This document shows positions 7,725 to 19,696 of a stretch of DNA of 64,000 nt, one piece after another. The DNA is from Caballeronia zhejiangensis (GTDB taxonomy: Bacteria > Pseudomonadota > Gammaproteobacteria > Burkholderiales > Burkholderiaceae): the NCBI RefSeq assembly GCF_000698575.1, contig NZ_JFHD01000032.1, forward strand, positions 1 through 64,000, in the 5' to 3' direction. Below the pieces are notes generated by a model, which saw only the letters and a program-made list of their open reading frames with translations, was not told the DNA's origin and ran no database searches. Positions within the stretch are counted from its first letter, which is position 1, and every line of letters begins with the position of its first letter. A program made the position numbers and the translations under genes.

Positions 7725-9086
7725 CTACGAAGTCGCGTCCTTTACGACCTGCGCAATCGTTTCCGCGTATCGAACCGCGTCCTGTTGCGCCGATGCTTCC
7801 ACCATCACGCGCAAGACCGGTTCGGTTCCCGACGCGCGAATCAAGACGCGGCCGTGCGATTGGAGGGATTGCTCGGCTTGCTCGACCGCGCGGCGAATCG
7901 CGGCGCTGCCTTTCCAGTCCGCGCCCGCGCTCATCCGCACGTTGATGAGCTTTTGCGGGAACAGGCTGACGCCGCGAAGCAGATCGGCGAGCGACTTGCC
8001 GCTGCGCTGGATCGCTGCTAGCACGAGGAGCGCCGAGACGATGCCGTCGCCGGTCGAGTGACGGTCCAGCGAAAGGATGTGGCCCGAGCCTTCCGCGCCC
8101 AGCAGCCAGCCGTTCTCGCGCAATTTTTCGAGGACGTAGCGGTCGCCGACCGCCGCGCGCACGAACTGCACGCCCGCCTCCTTCAGCGCCACCTCGACGG
8201 CCATGTTGGTCATCAGCGTGCCGACTGCGCCTTCCACCTTGCCATCGGTCGCGATGCGATCCTTGACCAGCACGTAGAGCAATTCGTCGCCGTTATAGAG
8301 ACGGCCGGACGAATCGACGACCTGCAGACGGTCCGCGTCGCCGTCGAGCGCGATGCCGATATCCGCCTTGTGCTCGACCACCGCGCGCACGAGCGCGTCC
8401 GGGGCGGTCGCGCCAACGCCGTCGTTGATGTTGAAGCCGTTCGGCGACACGCCGATCGACACGACTTCCGCGCCGAGTTCATGGAAAACGTGCGGCGCGA
8501 CGTCATATGCGGCGCCGTGCGCGCAATCGACGACGAGCTTCAGACCGCGCAAGTCGAAACTCGCGGGAAAGGTGCTCTTGCAGAATTCGATGTAGCGTCC
8601 GCCTGCATCATCCAGACGCCGGGCTTTACCGAGGCGCTCGGAAGGCGCGCATTCCATCGGCTGCTCGAGCTGGCGCTCGATTTCCAGTTCGACTTCGTCG
8701 GGCAGCTTGTTGCCGTCGGCGGAGAAAAATTTGATGCCGTTGTCGTCGTACGGATTGTGCGACGCGCTGATCACGACGCCCGCCGACAGCCGCAGTGCAC
8801 GCGTCAGATAGGCGACGCCAGGCGTCGGCATCGGGCCGGCCAGCATCACGTCGACACCCGCCGCCGAAAAGCCGGATTCCAGCGCGGCTTCGAGCATGTA
8901 GCCCGACACGCGCGTGTCCTTGCCGATCAATACCGTCGGACGATTGCCCTTCTTTTGCTGTGCGCGGTCGGCGCCCGCAAGCACCTTTCCGGCCCCGTAG
9001 CCGAGCTTGAGTACGAAATCCGGCGTGATCGGCGCGACGCCTACGCGGCCGCGGATGCCGTCGGTTCCAAAATATTGACGTGCCAT
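7725..9086 (-). CDS. glmM: Phosphoglucosamine mutase GlmM
   Basis: Converts glucosamine-6-phosphate to glucosamine-1-phosphate for UDP-GlcNAc, peptidoglycan and LPS synthesis (453 aa). The active-site serine is Ser109 in ISASHNPYDDNG; the metal loop is the 'DGDADR' motif; the phosphate-binding 'RASGTEP' loop lies near the C-terminus. The start is ATG 9084-9086, giving MARQYFGTDG as in the family and preceded by GAGGAGGG; a longer frame from 9134 exists but lacks such support. Last gene of rlmE-ftsH-folP-glmM, an order shared with E. coli. Confidence 0.97.
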   Translation of the reverse strand: MARQYFGTDGIRGRVGVAPITPDFVLKLGYGAGKVLAGADRAQQKKGNRPTVLIGKDTRVSGYMLEAALESGFSAAGVDVMLAGPMPTPGVAYLTRALRLSAGVVISASHNPYDDNGIKFFSADGNKLPDEVELEIERQLEQPMECAPSERLGKARRLDDAGGRYIEFCKSTFPASFDLRGLKLVVDCAHGAAYDVAPHVFHELGAEVVSIGVSPNGFNINDGVGATAPDALVRAVVEHKADIGIALDGDADRLQVVDSSGRLYNGDELLYVLVKDRIATDGKVEGAVGTLMTNMAVEVALKEAGVQFVRAAVGDRYVLEKLRENGWLLGAEGSGHILSLDRHSTGDGIVSALLVLAAIQRSGKSLADLLRGVSLFPQKLINVRMSAGADWKGSAAIRRAVEQAEQSLQSHGRVLIRASGTEPVLRVMVEASAQQDAVRYAETIAQVVKDATS

Positions 9087-9199
9087 TGTTGCTTGACCCT
9101 CCTCGCGACCGTTCGGCGCATCGTATCGGTCCACGATTTTAGTTAATGAGTTCTATCGGCGCGCGCCTGCGCCCAAATTGCTGATGAATGAGGCCAGTG

Positions 9200-10084
9200 T
9201 CAATAATGCCCATTCCCGGCAGCATTCTTTGTTGCCTGCCAGACTTTCAGCGCATCGACGGTTTCGGCGACATCGTGGACGCGGATGATGGCCGCGCCCC
9301 GCTCTGCGGCGCACACCGCCGCGGCGACGCTCGCCGCGAGCCGCTCGCCCGCGCCGCGTCCGGTGACGGCGCCAAGCATCGACTTGCGCGACATGCCCGC
9401 GAGCAACGGAAAGTTCGTCCCGGCGGGCGACGTGTCCGTGAGATGCGCGAGCAACGCGTAATTATGCTCGACCGTCTTGCCGAAGCCGTAACCCGGATCG
9501 AGACTGATGCGGTCTGTCGCAATGCCCGCGCGCCCGAGTGCGGCGACGCGCTCCGCGAAGAACGCGCGCACGTCGGCGACGACGTCTTCGTACACCGGCT
9601 CGTGAAGCTGCATTGTGCGCGGCTCGCCGAGCATGTGCATCACGCAAAGTCCGCAGTTGCTGCCCTTGACGGCGTCGATCGCGCCGTCCTGACGCAAGCC
9701 CCAGATGTCGTTGATCATGTCCGCGCCGGCGTCGAGCGCGGCGCGCATCACGGCTGGTTTGTACGTGTCGACGGAAAGCGGCACTCGAACGGCGCGCAAT
9801 GCCTCGACTATCGGCACCACGCGCTCGAGTTCGTCGTCGAGCGGCACGGGCGGCGCGCCGGGACGCGTGGATTCACCGCCGATATCGATCATGTCGGCGC
9901 CGTCGGCGAGCATCTGCTCGGCGCGAGCCAGTGCGGCGTCGCGCGAAATGAAGCGGCCGCCATCGGAGAACGAGTCCGGCGTAACGTTGAGAATGCCCAT
10001 GACGAGCGGGCGGTCGAAGGTCAGCGTGAAGCGTCCGCATTGGAGCGGCGCGGCTGAAATCGGGGATGGGGTTGAAGTGGCCAA
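9200..10084 (-). CDS. folP: Dihydropteroate synthase FolP
   Basis: Joins p-aminobenzoate to the pterin diphosphate in folate synthesis and is the sulfonamide target (about 294 aa). Visible: the N-terminal strand MGILNVTPDSFSDGG, the second pterin motif 'DIGGESTRPG', and the late 'GMSRKSMLG' and 'IIRVHDVAETVDALK' blocks. The N-terminus is uncertain: the frame opens with TTG at 10082-10084 without a clear ribosome site and has no upstream ATG; the family core begins about residue 16. Placed between ftsH and glmM as in E. coli. Confidence 0.95.
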   Translation of the reverse strand: MATSTPSPISAAPLQCGRFTLTFDRPLVMGILNVTPDSFSDGGRFISRDAALARAEQMLADGADMIDIGGESTRPGAPPVPLDDELERVVPIVEALRAVRVPLSVDTYKPAVMRAALDAGADMINDIWGLRQDGAIDAVKGSNCGLCVMHMLGEPRTMQLHEPVYEDVVADVRAFFAERVAALGRAGIATDRISLDPGYGFGKTVEHNYALLAHLTDTSPAGTNFPLLAGMSRKSMLGAVTGRGAGERLAASVAAAVCAAERGAAIIRVHDVAETVDALKVWQATKNAAGNGHY

Positions 10085-10161
10085 GCGGATAGAACGGAAC
10101 GGAGGGACGGAGACGGCGCCGCGTTCAGCACCTGATTAAAAACGGACGCCATAAAGTGAAA

Positions 10162-10192
10162 ATGGGCCGGCGTGCTATGCACACCGGCCCAT
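10162..10192 (-). terminator. Hairpin terminator after ftsH
   Basis: Nine-bp arms ATGGGCCGG 10162-10170 and CCGGCCCAT 10184-10192, extended by inner GTG/CAC pairs. On the minus strand the stem is followed by TTTTCACTTTA. It lies 18 bases after the ftsH stop. Read-through into folP is possible, given the conserved gene order. Confidence 0.65.
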
Positions 10193-10209
10193 GAACTCAT
10201 GCAGGAAAC

Positions 10210-12096
10210 TCAGGCCGTTGCCGGCGCGTTGCCCGGTTTGACCTCGGTGCCGCTGCTACCACCGGATGGCGTGTCGCCGGACGGCGGCGGCATGTTCTTC
10301 GGCGGACGCGGCGGACGATCCGACATGATGTCGCCAATCTGGTCCGCGTCGATGGTTTCCCATTCGAGCAGCGCCTTGGTCATCGCTTCGACCTTGTCGC
10401 GGTTGTCTTCCAGCAGCTTCCGGGCGAGCGCATATTGCTCGTCGAGGATGCGGCGGATTTCCGCATCGACCTTCTGCTGCGTGGCTTCGGACACCGACTT
10501 CGCGCCCATCTTGCCGAACATGCCGTTGTCTTCCGTATCGACGTAGACCATCGTGCCGAGCACGTCGGACATGCCGTAGCGCGTCACCATGTCGCGCGCC
10601 ATCTTCGTTGCGCGCTCGAAGTCGTTCGACGCACCGGTCGACATCGAATTCAGGAACACTTCCTCCGCTGCGCGGCCACCGAACAGGATCGCGATTTCCT
10701 CCAGCATCTTGTCGCGATACAGGTTCACGCGGTCATGCTCGGGCAACTGCCACGTAACGCCCAGCGCCCAGCCGCGCGGCATGATCGTGACCTTGTGCAC
10801 CGGATCGGCATGCGGAAGCAGCTTCGCAACCACCGCGTGACCCGACTCGTGGTATGCCGTATTGCGACGCTCTTCTTCGCGCATCACAGCCGATTTGCGC
10901 TCCGGACCCATGAAGATCTTGTCCTTCGCGTCCTCGAAATCCTGCATCTCGACGATGCGCTTGCCGCGACGCGCCGCGAACAGCGCAGCCTCGTTCACGA
11001 GATTCGCGAGATCGGCGCCCGAGAAACCCGGCGTGCCGCGCGCGATGACCGATGCATCGACGTCGTTCGCGATAGGCACCTTGCGCAGGTGCACCTTCAT
11101 GATGTGCTCGCGGCCGCGGATATCCGGCAGACCGACATAGACCTGACGGTCGAAACGGCCCGGACGGAGCAGCGCCTTGTCCAGCACGTCCGAACGGTTC
11201 GTCGCCGCGATCACGATCACACCGGAATTCGCCTCGAAGCCGTCCATCTCGACGAGCATCTGGTTCAGCGTCTGCTCGCGCTCGTCGTTGCCGCCGCCCA
11301 TGCCGGCGCCGCGATGACGGCCAACCGCGTCGATTTCGTCGATGAACACGATACACGGCGCATGCTTCTTCGCCTGCTCGAACATGTCGCGCACACGAGC
11401 CGCGCCCACGCCGACGAACATTTCGACGAAGTCTGAACCCGAAATGCTGAAGAACGGCACTTTCGCTTCGCCCGCGATGGCGCGCGCCAGCAGCGTCTTA
11501 CCGGTTCCCGGCGGGCCGACCAGCAGCACGCCGCGCGGAATGCGTCCGCCGAGCTTTTGGAATTTCTGCGGGTCGCGCAGGAAGTCCACGAGTTCCGAGA
11601 CTTCTTCCTTGGCTTCGTCGCAACCCGCGACGTCGGTGAAATTGATTGCGTTGTTGTTTTCGTCGATCAGCCGCGCTCGCGACTTGCCGAACGAAAACGC
11701 CCCGCCTTTGCCGCCTCCCTGCATCTGCCTCATCATGTAGAACCAGAAGCCGATGATCAGGATCGTAGGTCCGAGGTAGTACAGCGCGGAGACGAGCGCA
11801 TTCGGTTCATCGTCAGCCTTGCCGCTGACCTGAACGCCGTATTTCATCAAGTCGCCGACCATCCATATGTCGCCGGGCGACACGATCTGGTACTTCTGGC
11901 CGTCGTTCGGAGTGACCGTCAGATTGCGGCCCTGAACGGTGACGTTCTTGACTTTGCCGTTCTTCGCGTCGTCCATGAACTGCGAATAGGACACACCTTC
12001 CTGGACGCGGGGCTTATCGAACTGCTTGAACACCGTAAACAGCACCAGTGCGATCACGAGCCACACTGCCGCTTTAGAGAACATATTGTTGTTCAA
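10210..12096 (-). CDS. ftsH: ATP-dependent membrane zinc metalloprotease FtsH
   Basis: Membrane-anchored AAA+ protease for quality control of membrane and short-lived proteins (628 aa). Two membrane segments (about 8-23 and 108-122) flank a periplasmic domain; Walker A GPPGTGKT at 194-201, Walker B with FIDEID at 251-256, second region of homology ('RPGRFDRQV'), and the zinc site HESGH at 416-420. The start is TTG at 12094-12096: AGGAG sits 7 bases before it and the product begins MNNNMFSKAAVW, as in relatives; an ATG five codons upstream lacks this support. The tail after residue 590 is Pro/Gly-rich and variable. It follows rlmE in a conserved order. Confidence 0.97.
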   Translation of the reverse strand: MNNNMFSKAAVWLVIALVLFTVFKQFDKPRVQEGVSYSQFMDDAKNGKVKNVTVQGRNLTVTPNDGQKYQIVSPGDIWMVGDLMKYGVQVSGKADDEPNALVSALYYLGPTILIIGFWFYMMRQMQGGGKGGAFSFGKSRARLIDENNNAINFTDVAGCDEAKEEVSELVDFLRDPQKFQKLGGRIPRGVLLVGPPGTGKTLLARAIAGEAKVPFFSISGSDFVEMFVGVGAARVRDMFEQAKKHAPCIVFIDEIDAVGRHRGAGMGGGNDEREQTLNQMLVEMDGFEANSGVIVIAATNRSDVLDKALLRPGRFDRQVYVGLPDIRGREHIMKVHLRKVPIANDVDASVIARGTPGFSGADLANLVNEAALFAARRGKRIVEMQDFEDAKDKIFMGPERKSAVMREEERRNTAYHESGHAVVAKLLPHADPVHKVTIMPRGWALGVTWQLPEHDRVNLYRDKMLEEIAILFGGRAAEEVFLNSMSTGASNDFERATKMARDMVTRYGMSDVLGTMVYVDTEDNGMFGKMGAKSVSEATQQKVDAEIRRILDEQYALARKLLEDNRDKVEAMTKALLEWETIDADQIGDIMSDRPPRPPKNMPPPSGDTPSGGSSGTEVKPGNAPATA

Positions 12097-12281
12097 AGCA
12101 CCACTCCTCACTCATAGACGGGCGCCTACATAAACCTTGCGACGCCACCAAAGCATTCTAATCCAGACCGCTAACCCCTGCCATAAGGTTTAACTACCGC
12201 ACAAATAGCGGCAGAGAGGTTGTTTTCGGCATATTCCGCGAAAATATCGCCGTAATTCGCCGAATCGCTCGAGCGGGCCGT

Positions 12282-12944
12282 TCAGTTCGGTTGCTTGAGC
12301 CGCCGCCCGAGAATAAAAGTCTCCGACGATTTGTCGCGAGAAGCTTTCGGCTTGCGTGGCGCAACCACCTTGAACTGTTGCTTGAACTTCTCAACGATCT
12401 GGCTGTATCCGCTGCCGTGAAAACATTTGACCAGCAGCGCACCCTCCGGTTTCAGATGGTTCTGCGCGAACTCCAGCGCCAGATCGCATAGATGCTCGAT
12501 GCGCGCGGCATCCGCACTCGCCACGCCTGAGAGGTTGGGGGCCATGTCGGAGATTACAAGGTCCACCTGACGCTCGCCGACGATTTCATCGAGTTGCGCA
12601 AGCACTTCGTCCTCGCGAAAGTCGCCCTGGATGAACGTGACGTCCGAAATCGGCTCCATCGGCAGAATATCCAGCGCGATGATCGTGCCGTCGATGCCGC
12701 CCTGGCGCTCGGCATCGCGCTTCGCGCCCTGCGCGAGTTTGTTGCGCGCGTACTGGCTCCAGGAGCCGGGCGTCGAGCCGAGATCGACGATGACCTGACC
12801 CGGCTTGATGAGTTTGTCCTGCTCGTCGATCTCCTTCAGCTTGTATGCGGCGCGCGCGCGATAGCCCTCGCGCTGCGCCATCTTTACGTAGGGATCGTTG
12901 ATGTGGTCATGCAACCACGAATGATTAAAACGGTTCTTTGCCAT
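12282..12944 (-). CDS. rlmE: 23S rRNA 2'-O-methyltransferase RlmE (FtsJ/RrmJ)
   Basis: Methylates U2552 of 23S rRNA during large-subunit assembly (220 aa). Typical N-terminus (RSRRW-like 'HINDPYVKMAQREGYRARAA'), the SAM site 'VDLGSTPGSWSQ', and the catalytic K-D-K-E residues: Lys in 'AAYKLKEID', Asp in 'SDMAPNLSG', Lys in 'VKCFHGSGY', Glu in 'SSETFILG'. First gene of the rlmE-ftsH-folP-glmM group; 185 bases separate it from ftsH. Confidence 0.96.
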   Translation of the reverse strand: MAKNRFNHSWLHDHINDPYVKMAQREGYRARAAYKLKEIDEQDKLIKPGQVIVDLGSTPGSWSQYARNKLAQGAKRDAERQGGIDGTIIALDILPMEPISDVTFIQGDFREDEVLAQLDEIVGERQVDLVISDMAPNLSGVASADAARIEHLCDLALEFAQNHLKPEGALLVKCFHGSGYSQIVEKFKQQFKVVAPRKPKASRDKSSETFILGRRLKQPN

Positions 12945-13229
12945 TCAAACTGAGCTCATGTGGCGCGCTGACAGCACGCCCGGTGCGTATTTTGCTGCAT
13001 CGCGCGAGGCTTTTAGCGGATAATACGCGTCTTGTCGGCCGGACCGGTCCTCGGCGCGCTCGCGCTCCGAAAACCCGTGCATCCGGCCTGTTCTGTTTCT
13101 GGTGGGCGGTGGCGCGACCGATGCGCCGAAGATCCGGCACGAAGCCGTGCGCTTTCGCTGCAGCGTGTTCAAACCGCCTCGCGAATCTACCTCACGCCGC
13201 CCACATTTTAGTCGAGTCCGAAATTTCTC

Positions 13230-13766
13230 ATGCCAGCTCTTAAACTCTCCCCCGCCGAACGCGCCGATCTGCGCTCCCAGGCCCATGCGCTCAAGCCCGT
13301 CGTGCTCGTCGGCGCGGAGGGTCTGACCGATGCCGTGCTGAAGGAAATCAACGTCCACCTGGAAGCGCATCAGCTCATCAAGGTCCGCGTATTCGGCGAC
13401 GAACGCGAAGCACGCGTCGAAATCTACGACGAAATCTGCGATCGCCTGAACGCCGCGCCTATTCAGCATATCGGCAAGCTGCTCGTGATCTGGAGACCCG
13501 AAGGCGCCGCTCCGAAAACCCGCGCCACCCGCACGCGCAGCACGATGCCTCCGAGCGCAGGCGAAGCCGCCGAACGCGAGACGAAGGGCCGCGCGCCGCG
13601 CACGGTGAGGGCAGTGAAAATCACCCGCGATGCGCCCGCGTTCAAGAAACCCAAAAAGCAGACGCTGAAGGTACTGGGCAACGAACGTGTGACCGCCGGC
13701 GGCAACGTGAAGCGCGCGAAGAAACGTCAGACCAGCTCGAAGCGCCAGCATCAGACGGTCAAATGA
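13230..13766 (+). CDS. yhbY: YhbY/CRS1-type RNA-binding protein with basic tail
   Basis: Small ribosome-assembly-linked RNA-binding protein, divergent from rlmE. Residues 1-95 form the CRM/YhbY fold: 'LRSQAHALKPVVLVGAEGLTDAVLKEI' holds the GxxG-type loop and 'HELIKVRV'-like text follows (here HQLIKVRVFGDE). E. coli YhbY stops at about 97 residues; this protein continues to 178 with a Lys/Arg-rich, low-complexity tail (KKPKKQTLK, KRAKKRQTSSKRQ), probably disordered and nucleic-acid binding. ATG at 13230; no strong ribosome site. The exact job in beta-proteobacteria is not established. Confidence 0.88.
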   Translation: MPALKLSPAERADLRSQAHALKPVVLVGAEGLTDAVLKEINVHLEAHQLIKVRVFGDEREARVEIYDEICDRLNAAPIQHIGKLLVIWRPEGAAPKTRATRTRSTMPPSAGEAAERETKGRAPRTVRAVKITRDAPAFKKPKKQTLKVLGNERVTAGGNVKRAKKRQTSSKRQHQTVK

Positions 13767-13770
13767 TCGA

Positions 13771-13806
13771 ACGGCGCGTGCATTTCCAATGAAACGCACG
13801 CGCCGT
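13771..13806. terminator. Hairpin between convergent yhbY and DUF4149 gene
   Basis: Eleven-bp arms ACGGCGCGTGC 13771-13781 and GCACGCGCCGT 13796-13806, loop of 14. No T-run on either side, so termination may be inefficient or factor-assisted; its place between two converging genes supports a transcription-end role. Confidence 0.5.
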
Positions 13807-13822
13807 CCTGAGCAAGCGCGAT

Positions 13823-14338
13823 TCAGCTTCGCGCTCTTTTCGCCGCCACCTTGGCGGATTTCCCCTTCGGCACGATCTTGACGGGCGCCGCGCCCGGCAA
13901 GCGCCACACCAGCGCAATGCCGAACAGGCATTCGATCAGATAGATCGCGCTGGATAGGCCGTGCAGAATGCCGAACTCCTTCGCATACGGCGAGCTCGCG
14001 AGATCGGTGCCCGCTTCCTGCGCCGCCATTCGCAGCGAGTTCATGAACGGCTGCAAGGCGAAATAGCCGACCAGCACGCACACGAGCATCACCGCGACGA
14101 TCCACCGCACGCGTTTGTAATCGACGATGCCGCTTTTCACGAAGCGATTGCCGATGAGGATCAGCACCAGCGCGCTGATCACGCCGATGATCGCCTCGAT
14201 GCGGAAGAGCTGCGCCGCCACCGAGCCCGCCGACGTGCGGTCGAGCATCGAAAAGAGCACGGGCGCAGCGACCAGACCGAGGGTCAGCAGACTGCCGACC
14301 CAGACCATGCTGATGGTGCGAAAGAGCCGGTGCTCCAT
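13823..14338 (-). CDS. DUF4149 integral membrane protein
   Basis: 171 aa with four hydrophobic segments (about 10-31, 47-64, 80-97 and 132-149), matching the DUF4149/TMEM205-like family by its 'SMVWVGSLLTLGLVAAPVLF' opening, 'RFVKSGIVDYKRVRW' and 'LHGLSSAIYLIECLFG'. The C-terminus is basic and cytoplasmic (KIVPKGKSAKVAAKRARS). No enzymatic residues are obvious and no function is known. Its ATG overlaps the greA stop by one base (TGATG), so it is translationally coupled to greA, a pairing I recall from other Burkholderiales. Confidence 0.85.
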   Translation of the reverse strand: MEHRLFRTISMVWVGSLLTLGLVAAPVLFSMLDRTSAGSVAAQLFRIEAIIGVISALVLILIGNRFVKSGIVDYKRVRWIVAVMLVCVLVGYFALQPFMNSLRMAAQEAGTDLASSPYAKEFGILHGLSSAIYLIECLFGIALVWRLPGAAPVKIVPKGKSAKVAAKRARS

Positions 14339-14814
14339 CAGACGTAGCGAACCGCGATGATCTCGTATTCGCGTGCGCCGCTCGGCGCCTGCACCGATGC
14401 CACGTCGCCTTCCGACTTCGCGATCAGCGCGCGCGCGATCGGCGAGCTCACGGAGATGAGGCCGTGATCGATGTCGGCTTCGTCATCGCCGACGATCTGA
14501 TACGTCACCATGTCGCCCGATTCCAGGTCCTCGAGTTCGACGGTCGCGCCGAACACCACGCGACCTTCCGCTTCGACCTGCGTCGGATCGATCACTTGCG
14601 CGGCGGCCAGCTTCGACTCGATTTCCGCGATGCGGCCCTCGATGAACCCCTGCTTTTCCTTCGCGGCGTCGTATTCCGCGTTTTCCGACAAGTCGCCTTG
14701 CGCGCGCGCCTCCGCGATCGCGTTGATGACCGCCGGACGCTCCACGGCCTTCAGGCGTTGCAATTCGTCGCGCAGCAACTCCGCGCCGCGCTTCGTCAAA
14801 GGAATCGTGCTCAT
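14338..14814 (-). CDS. greA: Transcription elongation factor GreA
   Basis: Rescues backtracked RNA polymerase by stimulating transcript cleavage (158 aa, the usual size). The N-terminal coiled coil carries the acidic tip 'GDLSENAEYDAAKEKQ'; the C-terminal FKBP-like domain contains 'GATVELEDLESGD' and the ending 'ISVSSPIARALI'. The ATG at 14812-14814 (MSTIPLTKRGAELL) is the family start; the frame runs 19 codons further upstream without support. It is separated from carB by a strong terminator and so should have its own promoter. Confidence 0.97.
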   Translation of the reverse strand: MSTIPLTKRGAELLRDELQRLKAVERPAVINAIAEARAQGDLSENAEYDAAKEKQGFIEGRIAEIESKLAAAQVIDPTQVEAEGRVVFGATVELEDLESGDMVTYQIVGDDEADIDHGLISVSSPIARALIAKSEGDVASVQAPSGAREYEIIAVRYV

Positions 14815-14841
14815 AGACCACTCACAAACAATTTCGTCAAA

Positions 14842-14898
14842 AAAATTACCGCGGTTAAGCGCATCTCCCACAGAGCAGGAGACGCCGCTTAACCGCGG
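14842..14898 (-). terminator. Intrinsic terminator after carB
   Basis: Perfect 13-bp arms CCGCGGTTAAGCG 14849-14861 and its complement 14886-14898, with an inner TCTCC/GGAGA stem in the 24-base loop. On the minus strand the stem is followed by TAATTTTTTT. It ends the carAB transcript before greA. Confidence 0.85.
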
Positions 14899-14928
14899 CT
14901 CGTGATACTTAGACCAGTAATCGAAGCC

Positions 14929-18183
<3,255 letters not shown>

Positions 18184-18216
18184 AACTGTGCTCTGTATAT
18201 TTGCGATGTTCTGTTC

Positions 18217-19359
18217 TTAGGCTGCGACCTTCTGTGCTTCCATCAGCTTGATGAAGCGGTCGAACAGATACGCGATGTCGTGCGGGCCGGGCGACGCTTC
18301 CGGATGGCCCTGGAAGCAGAAGGCGGGCTTGTCGGTGAGCGCGAAGCCTTGCAGCGTGCCGTCGAAGAGCGAGACGTGCGTGACTTTCGCGTTGGCGGGC
18401 AGCGTCGACGCATCGACCGCGAAACCGTGGTTCTGCGACGTGATGACCACGCGGCCGTCGTCCATGTCCTTCACCGGATGGTTCGCGCCGTGGTGGCCGG
18501 TCTTCATCTTCATCGTCTTCGCGCCGACGGCGAGACCCATGATCTGATGGCCGAGGCAGATGCCGAACGTCGGAATGCCGCGCTCGATGAATTCCCTGGT
18601 GGCCGCGATGGCGTAATCGCACGGCTCCGGATCGCCGGGGCCGTTCGACAGGAAGATGCCGTCCGGATTGAGCGCGAGCGCATCGGCGGCGGTCGATTTC
18701 GCGGGCAGCACGGTCACGTGGCAACCGCGCTCCGCCAGCATGCGCAGGATGTTGTACTTCACGCCATAGTCGAACGCGACGACGCGAAACTTCGGCGCTT
18801 CCTGCTTGCCGTAGCCGCTGCCCAGACGCCATTCGGTCTGCGTCCATTCGTAGGGCTGGTCCGTCGACACGACCTTCGCGAGGTCCATGCCCGCGAGGCC
18901 CGGGAACGAGCGTGCGAGCTCGAGCGCTTTCGCTTCGTCATCGGAACCGGCGAGAATGCAGCCGTTCTGCGCGCCCTTCTCGCGCAGGATACGCGTGAGC
19001 TTGCGCGTGTCGATGCCGGCGATCGCGACGACGCCTTGCGCCTTGAGATAGTCGGAGAGCGTCTGCTCGGAACGGAAGTTGGATGCGAGCACCGGCAGGT
19101 CGCGAATGATGAGGCCGGCGGCATGGACTTTGGTGGCTTCGACGTCTTCGGCGTTCACGCCGTAGTTGCCGATGTGCGGATAGGTCAGCGTGACGATCTG
19201 GCGGGCATAGCTCGGATCGGTCAGGATTTCCTGATAACCGGTGATTGCGGTGTTGAACACCACTTCGCCGATCGTCGAACCGGGCGCGCCGATCGATTGA
19301 CCACGAAAGACCGTGCCGTCGGCAAGTGCGAGAAGTGCGGGGGAAAATGACGGCAACAC
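18217..19359 (-). CDS. carA: Carbamoyl-phosphate synthase small subunit CarA
   Basis: Glutamine amidotransferase subunit (380 aa) feeding ammonia to CarB. The CPSase N-terminal domain spans about 1-150; the class I amidotransferase domain holds the nucleophile in 'FGICLGHQIMG' near residue 265, and the catalytic His-x-Glu in 'GHPEASPG'. I choose the GTG at 19357-19359 because it has AAGGAG seven bases upstream and gives the family N-terminus MLPSFSPALLALADG; an ATG seven codons earlier overlaps that ribosome site. Transcribed from a strong promoter about 270 bases upstream. Confidence 0.97.
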   Translation of the reverse strand: MLPSFSPALLALADGTVFRGQSIGAPGSTIGEVVFNTAITGYQEILTDPSYARQIVTLTYPHIGNYGVNAEDVEATKVHAAGLIIRDLPVLASNFRSEQTLSDYLKAQGVVAIAGIDTRKLTRILREKGAQNGCILAGSDDEAKALELARSFPGLAGMDLAKVVSTDQPYEWTQTEWRLGSGYGKQEAPKFRVVAFDYGVKYNILRMLAERGCHVTVLPAKSTAADALALNPDGIFLSNGPGDPEPCDYAIAATREFIERGIPTFGICLGHQIMGLAVGAKTMKMKTGHHGANHPVKDMDDGRVVITSQNHGFAVDASTLPANAKVTHVSLFDGTLQGFALTDKPAFCFQGHPEASPGPHDIAYLFDRFIKLMEAQKVAA

Positions 19360-19696
19360 GGGAAGCTCCTTGGGGAACACCCTGTTACCGACCTGTCTGT
19401 CCGAAATTCAGGCTTGGCTTCCCGTCGCTCGAAGAACGAGGGGTTTCCTTCGCGCAGTGTGGCGGCGGCTCGCGAGGCGCGCGTCGCGGTTCGGTTCAGC
19501 TCGCTTGCATGGGCAAACGCAGTGACGAAGCGGGCGACTGGCGGCGTGCGGCGCGCGCCGACTGGCGCAGCGAACGACGGTGTGTGGGAGGTAGGCGCTA
19601 GGGTGCGGGTTGATGTGCTCAAACCTTCGAATTATAGCGTTAAATTGACACATCTGCCAAATTTGGGAGCGCTCTGCTTGCCTCCCGCCGCCCCGA
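19360..19696 (-). other. carA leader region
   Basis: No gene. From the promoter at 19631-19660 to the carA GTG there are roughly 265 transcribed bases, long for a simple 5' UTR. A frame opening near 19622 runs through it on the minus strand into carA in another phase and has no ribosome site. Pyrimidine- or arginine-dependent control is expected for carAB, but I see no clear terminator/antiterminator pair or ARG box. Confidence 0.5.
19631..19660 (-). promoter_or_regulatory. Sigma-70 promoter of carAB
   Basis: Minus strand: -35 TTGGCA (19660-19655, 5 of 6 consensus), 18-base spacer, -10 TATAAT (19636-19631, 6 of 6). The start would be near 19624, which leaves a leader of about 265 bases before carA. 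Confidence 0.8.

Noticed and set aside
12945..14105. A 386-codon minus-strand frame over yhbY and part of the DUF4149 gene
   Set aside because: It conflicts with two better-supported genes on either strand and shows no domain.
19221..19622. A minus-strand frame in the carA leader as a leader peptide
   Set aside because: 133 codons running into carA in another phase, without ribosome site or runs of regulatory codons.
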